Part shown: one piece after another, positions 56,473-64,000 of the stretch
How positions within the stretch are numbered: position 1 is the first letter of the stretch
How the letters are laid out: every line of letters starts with the position of its first letter
Translations under genes and position numbers: made by a program
From: Xenoacremonium recifei
Lineage: Eukaryota; Ascomycota; Sordariomycetes; Hypocreales; Nectriaceae
DNA length: 64,000 bases
Direction of reading: 5' to 3'
Assembly (NCBI GenBank): GCA_012184525.1
Contig: WOFQ01000032.1
Coordinates: 1-64,000, forward strand
Notes under the pieces: model-generated
Databases searched by the model: none
What the model was told of the DNA's origin: nothing
The model's input: only the letters and a program-made list of their open reading frames with translations

Positions 56473-58686
56473 ATGACGTTCCATACCAAGGGTGTAAGAA
56501 TACCCGTTCTTGACTTTCAGCAAAATGCTGCAAATGGCCCGCCAGCCGAGTATGCACAGCATGGAGCATCTTGGATCCATTGGAGGCCAGGAAATCTGGA
56601 TCTTGATTTTCTAATAGACCCCGAGGGCCATGTCTCACTGCAAAGCATGCGCACCAGCGGACGGCCACACAATGTACTGCCGCTTCAGACGGAGAAGGAT
56701 CATGCTTTGCCTGTGTGTCAGATTCGATTACTGGGAGAAGGATCCATTCGAGGTACCTCTGAAAGACAAGTATACAGCGCAACCTCCCACCGTTTGGTCT
56801 ATAGTAGCCATACCGAATGGGTTGAAGAAGGAAGAGCACATTTTCTCGAGTTGAAACTCCATGATCCCTTGACGAACCTCGAAGCACGCAATCGATATTG
56901 CGTGTTCCCTGGTGTCAATGTGCTTCGATGCACAACTACAGTCGAAAACAAGGGACAAAAGTCTATTTTCCTGACGACGTGTTCGTCCTTGTCTCTCGGT
57001 CTCCTCAACAGGGGAACAAATAGATGGTGGGAAGAGTATCAAGTCATGATTGCCAACAGCACGAACTTTCGAGAAGCACAATGGGAGCGGTTCGACCTCC
57101 CTACGATGGGCATGGACTTTTGCGGAGAGAGCGACTTCGATCAGCCGGGAACGCGGGCGGCCGTGGTGAAGAGCAATCTCGGGACCTTTTCTACCACAAC
57201 GTCGCTTCCAATGGGAGCGCTGGTTAGGAAAGACAATACGAGTTGTTTGATGTGGCAGATCGAGAACAGTGGAGCGTGGCGATGGGAGCTCGGCAACATT
57301 CTACACGGCCTCTATCTCGTGGCAGGTGGCCCTACAGACCAGGATCACCAATGGATTAAGAGCTTGTCTCCTGGTGAGACCTTTGAAGGCGTGACAACTG
57401 CGTTGGCTGTTCAAGACGGGCCTCCTGATCTGGCTTTCGACTCCTTCACGCAATATCGAAGACTGATCCGTCGAAAGCATGTAGACAACGAGAACTTGCC
57501 CGTCATTTTTAATGACTTCATGAACTGCTTGAATGGCAACCCGACTGAAAAGAAGGTCCTAGCACTGGTTGAACCAGCTCGGAAAGCCGGGGCCGAGTAC
57601 TTCGTTATTGATGCTGGGTGGTACGCTGAAGTGGAAGACTGGTGGGACAGTGTCGGGGCATGGGAGCCATCCACGTCTCGCTTCCCTAGCGGATTGAAGG
57701 CCGTGCTCAAGAAGATCAAAGATGCCGGTATGACTCCTGGGCTCTGGCTGGAGCCAGAAGTGGTCGGTATACACAGTCCTGTAGCTGCGCAGTTACCAGA
57801 CTCGGCCTTCTTCCAACGCAGGGGAATTCGGGTCACCGAGCAGAACCGCTATCAACTAGACTTCCGCCATCCTGCTGTCACCTCTCGTCTCAACAAAATT
57901 ATCGACAGCCTTATCACCGACTTCGGCGTCGGTTATTTCAAGCTCGACTATAATATTGATGTGACCCAGGGAACTGATATTGATGCCACGAGTCCCGGGG
58001 ATGGCATGCATGAGCATCGCCGTGCATACCTGGCTTGGGTCAATGGAATCTACGATCGTCACCCCGATGTAGTCCTCGAGTCCTGTTCTAGCGGCGGCCA
58101 AAGACTCGACTACCATCTGCTCGCAGCCCATTCAATCCAGTCGACTAGCGATCTACAAGACCCGATCCTTTACCCAGGGATCTCTGCTGGGGTCTTGACT
58201 GCCGTTACCCCTGAACAAAGTGCAACCTGGGCCTACCCACAGCCAGAATACTCCGATGATCTGAATGCTTTCTGCGTTGTCAACAGCATGCTAGGAAGAT
58301 TTCATTTGAGCGGACGGATTGACCTTCTGCAAGATGCTCAGCTTGACATTGTGACTGAGGGGATCACAGTGTACAAAAGCTTTCGCCGACATATCAAAGC
58401 CTCTCATCCCATCTGGCCACTGGGACTCCCAAAATGGCACGACGATTGGGTAGTAGCTGGACTGCACTACGAGCAGGATTATTATATTGCAATCTGGAGA
58501 CGTGGGGGCGAGGAAACTTGTGATGTCCCGCTACCTTCACTGAAAGAAACAACCCTTCAGTTCAACTATGTGTATCCCAAGTCATTCAGAACAGTCGCGG
58601 AATGGGACTCAAAAAAGGGCATTCTATCAATCACTATGCCCATCACGCTGTCAGCTCGACTTTTACATATATCAAGAGGATCATAA
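56473..58686 (+). CDS. GH36 alpha-galactosidase, intracellular type
   Basis: Intronless, 737 residues from the ATG at 56473 (MTFHTKGVRI). No signal peptide, so probably cytosolic, unlike secreted fungal GH27 enzymes. An N-terminal beta-sandwich (about 1-320) is followed by the catalytic barrel: FNDFMNCLNGNPT (about 346-358), VIDAGWYAEVEDWWDSVG, FPSGLKAVLKKIKDAGMTPGLWLEPE-type segment, YFKLDYN with the nucleophile Asp at about 492, SCSSGGQRLDY, and STSDLQDP with the acid/base Asp at about 560. A C-terminal beta-sheet domain completes the normal GH36 length. The enzyme hydrolyses terminal alpha-galactosides such as melibiose and raffinose-type sugars. With the GH31 enzyme and alpha-glucoside permease nearby it suggests intracellular processing of alpha-linked oligosaccharides. 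Confidence 0.92.
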   Translation: MTFHTKGVRIPVLDFQQNAANGPPAEYAQHGASWIHWRPGNLDLDFLIDPEGHVSLQSMRTSGRPHNVLPLQTEKDHALPVCQIRLLGEGSIRGTSERQVYSATSHRLVYSSHTEWVEEGRAHFLELKLHDPLTNLEARNRYCVFPGVNVLRCTTTVENKGQKSIFLTTCSSLSLGLLNRGTNRWWEEYQVMIANSTNFREAQWERFDLPTMGMDFCGESDFDQPGTRAAVVKSNLGTFSTTTSLPMGALVRKDNTSCLMWQIENSGAWRWELGNILHGLYLVAGGPTDQDHQWIKSLSPGETFEGVTTALAVQDGPPDLAFDSFTQYRRLIRRKHVDNENLPVIFNDFMNCLNGNPTEKKVLALVEPARKAGAEYFVIDAGWYAEVEDWWDSVGAWEPSTSRFPSGLKAVLKKIKDAGMTPGLWLEPEVVGIHSPVAAQLPDSAFFQRRGIRVTEQNRYQLDFRHPAVTSRLNKIIDSLITDFGVGYFKLDYNIDVTQGTDIDATSPGDGMHEHRRAYLAWVNGIYDRHPDVVLESCSSGGQRLDYHLLAAHSIQSTSDLQDPILYPGISAGVLTAVTPEQSATWAYPQPEYSDDLNAFCVVNSMLGRFHLSGRIDLLQDAQLDIVTEGITVYKSFRRHIKASHPIWPLGLPKWHDDWVVAGLHYEQDYYIAIWRRGGEETCDVPLPSLKETTLQFNYVYPKSFRTVAEWDSKKGILSITMPITLSARLLHISRGS

Positions 58687-58782
58687 ATCAATATACTGCA
58701 AGCTTAAGAAGATAGAATGAAACACTAGCATAATCACAGGATTAACTATATATACCTTGATCGAGGACAATCTATGTGAGCA

Positions 58783-59843
58783 ATGGACGACGGAGCTGTT
58801 GACGCCGCTGCTGTGGGCGCTGTTCTTGGACAAGATGAGAATCTCCAACAGGACCCTGTTAGCTCTCGTGGCGCGAGGGGACGACGGTGAGCAACTAACT
58901 CCCCTTCTGCTGTGCCGCTGTCTATCCGGTTCTTGGGGAGGGTCTCCGTTGTGACTGATTATCCCGAGTGTAGCCAATCCATTGTATCTGTCGCCCAAGT
59001 CCCGCGTCTCAGCCGCCTTTGCCTGCGTGCTCGATGCCACGCGCACCCCCGTCCTGGAGGCGCTCCTCGAGTCCAAAAACAGAGACACCATCGCATCCTC
59101 CGTAGTCCCCGGCCGGTCCTTTTTCCTGGCTGAGCCAGCGGCCCAAACGGCCCGACGCGACCGACCTGGTCAGCCGTGACCTGCGCCTGGGCGACGCGGC
59201 GCTCTACCTCGGAAACCTCACGGCCTACCGTGCGCTGCGGTGCGGCAGAGGCGCCGATGATGGCTCCCGCCACACGGCCGCTTTGCTCGCTCTGCCCGAG
59301 TACGTCGAGTGGCTTCTACGATGCGGCCACAGCGCCGATCACGCACACGACGAGTTCGACAGGATGGCCCCCCTGGCCGTGGCCTGCCGCTCCAAAGCAC
59401 GCCCCTGGTGCAAGATTGCCAACGCAGATGCCCCCTTTGAAGACAGGCGGAAGCGGACCCTGCAGCTCCTCGCCAAGAGGACCAACCTCGCCTGGCGCAA
59501 CCGGCGGCGGACGGTCCTGCACTTTGCCATCGACGGCGGGCCAGCCATGCTCGAGGCCATGCTGGAGGCCCTCGACGTGGCCCACGATCCGGAACGCGAC
59601 GAGCGATATCTCTACACCGACCGCGACGGCATCGTGTACTCGCCCACCAGCAACATCACCCATCTCCTGGACTTTGCGAACGAAAAGGACGAGTTCAGTG
59701 CCATGGTGCGTTTGCTGCGGACCACGGGTCGGATGACCAACAGGATGTACCGGCCCAAGGCACCCGGGCCGGGCATTCAACAGCCCAAGGGTTACTGCGG
59801 AATGCCCGCCGACTTGGCCGAGTTGTGGACAAAGAAAGCCTGA
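58783..59843 (+). pseudogene. Ankyrin-type accessory protein remnant, frameshifted
   Basis: A possible first exon (58783-58886, starting MDDGAVDAAA) joins through an 82 bp intron to 58969. The frame from there (LYLSPKSRVSAAFACVLDAT, EALLESKNRDTIASSVVPG) loses phase at a run of five T at 59120-59124. The adjacent frame then continues cleanly (DATDLVSRDLRLGDAALYLG, PEYVEWLLRCGHSADH, RPWCKIANADAP, TVLHFAIDGG, PKGYCGMPADLAELW) to the TGA at 59841-59843. The sequence resembles the C-terminal part of fungal ankyrin-like accessory proteins. It is strongly GC-rich, unlike the AT-rich flanks. A one-base indel in the T run is the simplest explanation. The gene is short for this family and probably a fragment. 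Confidence 0.55.
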
Positions 59844-60699
59844 GACCCTATGGCAGACGATGATTTCCTTCCTAAACCCTACATGCTTTCCGTCATACGA
59901 CAGGAGCGTCTCAGAGCCGCTGCCGTTATAGCAGGTAAACCACCGCTTAGGATCCCCATTGCGCGGCGTATAGACAACATCCTAATCCCAATAAGATAAA
60001 ATAGCAATAGCCGCGCACTAAGCAGTCGCGCCGAGGACATCAGTAATCACTATAGTAAGGTAATAATAGGGGAGAACCCAAAGGAGAAACCTCCAACAGG
60101 GAGGGGAGGTGTAGGAAGCTATACTTGGGATGAACATATATAGATCTTTATATATTAGTTACATTAGGTAAGAAAGGCTCTGATAGGCCTGGAAGCCCAT
60201 AACAACTTAGCCTGGACTTTGCGCATCTGTTAGTTGTTATAGTTTCTGTGGGCAAGAATAGTAAGACAGCAGCCAAAGAGAAGGATGCGAAAAAAAAAAA
60301 ATATAGCTGATACTGTATTTCTTTCGTCGCCTATCTGGAAAGACGTCTCTTGCCTAGTCGTGACGGCGGTGGTAATGGTGTTGCGCTGACTATATTGGCC
60401 GAGGTGCTCTGCGGAAACTACTTCTAGACAGGCTCAATCAGTTTTCATTATTCCTCCCATCTTAGTAAGGCACATTAATAGATTTAGCCTGTCTGTTCGC
60501 CCGCCTGTTAGACCCCGTACGGCTGAAGGATCTTATGCCCGTTAGATGTTTGGTTGGAGCTGGGTTTAACGCTGGGCGACGACTCGGAATAAGTAACCCA
60601 ACGGAGTATCCGAGACAACTTGGCTGTCTATTCTATGCCTCGGTGCTGGCACACTTTGTGGACACCAAGACTATCAGCAAAGCAACCTAATGACTGGTA
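59844..60699. other. AT-rich non-coding stretch, probably decayed repeat
   Basis: No ORF of note on either strand, with many scattered TA-rich words and stop codons. A small inverted repeat (ATAACAAC near 60200 and GTTGTTAT near 60233) could form a hairpin. An isolated CCTAAACCCTA-like word near 59873 is not a telomere. The appearance fits mutated repeat debris next to the inverted-repeat element at 60700. Confidence 0.45.
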
Positions 60700-60976
60700 C
60701 AGTGGGGTGCATTTAATTTGAATCCATCTCGAAGGAGACCCGATAACCCTAATACCAGCCTACCCTATATCCTCAAGATCTCTTTTATTAGCCGCAATAC
60801 AGTGAAGTTTAATGATAATATTAAATCTAGAGGAGAGGTGCTATAAAATAAGATAAATTCTTCCTTAGAGAGGAATTATTATATATTTATAGAGCATGCT
60901 TTGCTTAAATATTTACTTTTGCTTCAGGGTTAGGGTCGTGACTTCATGTTGGATTCAAACTGATTGCACTCCACTG
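60700..60976. mobile_element. MITE with 27 bp terminal inverted repeats and TA duplication
   Basis: The left end (60700-60726, starting CAGTGGGGTGCA) and the reverse complement of the right end (60950-60976, starting CAGTGGAGTGCA) match at 23 of 27 positions, both ending in TTTGAATCCA. Each end is flanked directly by TA (60698-60699 and 60977-60978), the target duplication of Tc1/mariner-pogo DNA transposons. The 277 bp element is AT-rich inside and has no transposase frame, so it is a non-autonomous miniature element. Three of the four end mismatches are transitions. It lies 16 bp beyond the stop codon of the CorA-like gene, probably within its 3' untranslated region. Confidence 0.85.
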
Positions 60977-60992
60977 TAGTCTCTAGACTTTA

Positions 60993-63262
60993 TCAAACAA
61001 ACCCTATATCCTCTTCCTTGCCTCCTCTATATATCCAACGCCGCACAAAGCTCTGGAGTTGGTTGTTTCTCGTCAAGCCCAGAGCGGCAGCTTGAATTTG
61101 CTTCCAGTGGTGCATAATTCTTCCCAGAATAAAAGCAAAAACCGTCAAGACAGTCGCCAAGACGACGAATGAACGTCGGTTAGGCCCCAAAACGCCGGGT
61201 ATCGCTTTTTCCTGCATCGATAACATTGCAGCCGCAAGGTTGGTGGGCGAGATGATCTGCACAACAAGTGACAAAGGTAAGTGGCCATGTCCATAAGTAA
61301 GCCCATTCGAAATTTCTCACATATAGCATGACAAATGTGAGTGTTTGGGTGTATTCAGCAATCTGAGCCTGGAGTTTCGTACCCCGCGTTCCCTCGTCGG
61401 TCATACAGAGGGTAAGCTGTGCAAAAGTTGTCAGCCATCTACCGGCAACTCAGCTGATTACACCAGTACTCACATCCTTCATGTGATCATTGCATCGCTT
61501 CCGCAACGTCTCAAGTTGATCCAAGCAAAGCTTCGCATCCGAGAAGGTCTTATGGATTGACGTGAAGTATTGGTCACAAGCTACTGTCTTGAATTGTTTC
61601 TTGGGCCCAGAGTTATCCCAGGAACGAATTCCTGCTCGGAGAGACTTGATCAAGGTGTCCAGAACCTGCCTGGTTTGGCGGATCCAGGCGAAAGATGGGT
61701 TGTCTTGTGATGTCGATATTGTGACCATGAATGGGAACCTGACGAGCTATTAGTGTACCTGGTTAGCCAGACGCATCATGGAACATTGAAATACCGGGGC
61801 CGTATACATATCCGTCAATTTCTCCCTGCATTTTGTCCGTTGAGCGCTTCCATTCATCTCTGAAAAGCTTTGCTCTGCAGTCGAGAACAGCTAAGAAATA
61901 CTCTCTAGGATCCAGGAGTGGCTGATCGGCCTCGTATGTACCCTCAGTGAATGGGTCCATCATCACATAATCACTGTCCTCTACCAGGTCAAGATCTCGA
62001 TCAACCCGCTCTCTTTTATCTGCATCTTGGTAGTATGTATCGACAAGACAATAGCCGGTCCACCGGCGGCCATCCATACCGGTAATGAGAACAGATACTT
62101 GGGCTTCGCAAAGATAGTCGTGGTGCGTCGCGCTCAAGGTGGTGCCTCCGAGAAAGCCGACGTCAATCACCTTCCTAAGGGGGTTATGATGCGATTGGAA
62201 ACGCGCATCGCAGGGTTTCGTAGGGGATCGCGTGGAAACCCATGAGTAAAAGGCCAGATCGAAATAAAGTGAAAATATGGGGAATCCATGAGGCTGTTGA
62301 TAAACCATTTCGTTTGATACTTGATCCACGTGATGATGCATGAACTCTTACCTTAGTGTAGGTCCCAATCCGAGACTTGAAGTCTATGTAATTGTGGAGA
62401 GTGTCACCCAACTCAATAACATGACTTTGTGGAACTGTTGCCATGAGCGCTGCCGCTCCGTAGCGGTCAAGGTCCGTGATATATCTAGCATCTAGTCAAA
62501 AATGGATAACGGGAAGAACATCTTGTGGCTTCCTACATTAATCGGCGGTCCGCATTGAGCATGGTTGATGTCTCAATCGATGAGTTTTCGTGGAATCGCT
62601 ATTGACGGCATCAGCGAGTCCAGGCACTGGGGGGGAGCGGACCAGGAGCTCACCTTTTCCTTCAACTTTAGATGGAGTCTCCGTGCGTCGAGTGGCCCAT
62701 AGTCTCCCAAAGAAACAGACTGTGTCCCAGTATTTTCTCTGTCATCGATCAAACAAGTGTACTTCTTAGAAACCGAGGGGTTGTTGGACTGCAGCTCCGC
62801 AAGTGTGTTTCGAGGACAAAAAGATTCGACTAATCTGGCTTGATCGGTTCGTCGAAGCTCGTTGTCAAACTTTGTCATGAAGCAATAAGCCAGGCTATCT
62901 TCTTTGGGATCGAAATCAGAGCCAATGTATGCCTCATTCTCAGTCAATATCTGTTGGTCAGAGGCTTCGATCCGTCTGCTTCTGGAATAGGGTCGTTCGC
63001 GGCGAGAGGTCTTTTGGTGTGTCATAAACTCTTGATTTTGCAGGCGCTCACTTCTCCTGTAGACATTTTCCACAGTGCGGTCTCCTGTGATCCGGGCTGG
63101 CTTGTAACGTCTCTTCCTCCTCTTCCTCCTAGCTTTTCCGATTCCCGGTCGCCCAGTCGGAGTTGTCTCAACTGTTTCCGATGGCATAACCCTGTCTCTG
63201 CAAAGATCGTTGTACTGCCGGGTTGGGTGAACTGGGGTGCTAAAGCCCGCAGTTGCATCCAT
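60993..63262 (-). CDS. CorA-like two-helix membrane protein of fungal accessory family
   Basis: Seven exons on the minus strand (63262-62654, 62598-62537, 62484-62352, 62293-61808, 61746-61474, 61416-61321, 61256-60993) encode 640 residues with consistent phases. The 61747-61807 and 62294-62351 introns are the least certain. Order: a basic disordered N-terminus (KARRKRRKRRYKPAR), a short helical part reading LNADRRLIYITDLDRYGAAA, a central domain with NPLRKVIDVGFLGGTTLSATHHDYL, a Trp/Tyr-rich segment (DGRRWTGYCLVDTYYQ), a helical stalk, then two C-terminal membrane helices (FVMLYIISPTNLAAAMLSMQ and VLATVLTVFAFILGRI). The architecture is that of the CorA-like Mg2+ transporter superfamily, but the classic GMN loop is not visible, so ion transport is doubtful. 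The family is expanded in filamentous ascomycetes and of unknown function. Confidence 0.72.
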
Positions 63263-64000
63263 GCCTGGTAGAGGTTGCTGAGCGATCACGTGGAAAACAA
63301 AGAATGAAAGATCTGGGCCGGTAGGATAAGACTTGGAGGCTTGGCTCGCTCATGATGCAGAATGAAGCGATGAAACTTGAGACTGAGCTTGCAAGAATTT
63401 TGCAAGTGGCAGCCCCGACCGAGGGAATACATGCATACAACAAACCTTATAACCTTTTCGAGTTTTGTCTTGACTCATCGGACATAGTCGGGTAAGGCAC
63501 TTGGTCCCGTGTCATAGCCCGCAGATTCGTTGTGGGGTTCAGATGCCTTGCATTTGCCTTGCTAGTTGAGGCCTTACACTGCGCCCCCTTTAGCATCGTG
63601 CCTTTGGATTTTTATTCCCCGTAGGAGCCCAACGCCTGTCCTTTTGCTTAACCGCCAATGACTGTCATATTACTGCTCCCCTTTGGATCCTGGATCAAAT
63701 CAGAGAAGCCTCGATATGCTCTTGTGATGCCTTGCCCACCAATCAATCGGCATCTCAAAGTGCAGTACGGGCAGTGTTGGGCAGCAAGCCCCTTTGGTCG
63801 GGTCGTCTCAACAGCGTCGGGGTCAGCACAATACGTGGCAAGTGTTACCATAACGAAATCCGGATTCTGGCGTCGCACCGCCTCCTAGCACTTTCAACGA
63901 GATCTAATCACGAGGTCTCGACCATTTACAGCGGTGGCTTGTTTGTACGTTGGTGACACTTGTGTTCAATCAGAGCGACTAGCTAGACGCGTTTGCGCTA
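63263..64000. other. Upstream flank of the CorA-like gene, window end
   Basis: Promoter/leader side of the CorA-like gene and unassigned sequence to the window end. Several small ORFs, none with a motif or supporting splice pattern. Confidence 0.45.

Noticed and set aside
59868..59885. Telomere-like CCTAAACCCTA word
   Set aside because: Single isolated copy inside the window, without tandem repetition.
1..64000. CRISPR arrays, bacterial operons, Shine-Dalgarno sites, prophage
   Set aside because: The whole window is spliced eukaryotic DNA; no spaced direct-repeat arrays or prokaryotic gene organisation were seen.

Overview
This is fungal nuclear DNA, most likely from a filamentous ascomycete and probably a sordariomycete. 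The evidence is short GT-AG introns (about 46-107 bp) with GTAAGT/GTATGT-type donors, monocistronic genes on both strands, pyrimidine-rich GC-rich leaders, and fungus-specific families: Scp160-type KH protein, Ste20-type PAK, Rsc9, Ysc84-type SYLF/SH3, ULD-type and CorA-like accessory proteins, and Dal5-type permease. No bacterial features, CRISPR arrays, rRNA or convincing tRNA genes were seen. Exon joins were worked out by hand; each multi-exon model closes in frame unless stated otherwise.

Region A (1-34.6 kb) is GC-rich and carries conserved core genes separated by long gene-free stretches. It holds a 1287-residue multi-KH vigilin/Scp160 homologue (minus), a 7.1 kb gene-free block, a Ste20/PAK kinase (plus), a possible small mitochondrial protein, a mitochondrially targeted SDR dehydrogenase (minus), a 5.9 kb gene-free block, the RSC remodeller subunit Rsc9 (minus) divergent from a long disordered hypothetical protein (plus), a secreted GH28 pectinase very close behind it, a decayed gene, and a Ysc84/Lsb3-like SYLF-SH3 actin-patch protein (minus). 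The window opens with 70 G residues, probably a sequencing or assembly artefact.

Region B (35-43.4 kb) is lower in GC and accessory in character. It holds a helical plus ubiquitin-like-domain protein, a large Sel1/ankyrin protein, a 5'-truncated kinase-like gene head-to-head with it, a fragment of a ketopantoate-reductase gene, and an F-box-like protein. Relatives of these proteins are common in fungal NLR/heterokaryon-incompatibility repertoires. The head-to-head pair appears to have lost both N-termini at one junction.

Region C (43.9-58.7 kb) looks like a catabolic neighbourhood: an intracellular GH31 glycosidase divergent from an alpha-glucoside-type MFS permease whose promoter carries clustered CreA-like hexamers, an FAD monooxygenase, a flavin monooxygenase broken by a frameshift, a small hypothetical gene, a 13-exon Dal5-type permease broken by a TGA, and an intracellular GH36 alpha-galactosidase. 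A plausible scheme is import of alpha-linked oligosaccharides followed by cytosolic cleavage.

Region D (58.7-64 kb) has a frameshifted ankyrin-type remnant, AT-rich decayed DNA, a 277 bp TA-flanked element with 27 bp terminal inverted repeats (MITE of Tc1/mariner-pogo type), and a CorA-like two-helix membrane protein (minus).
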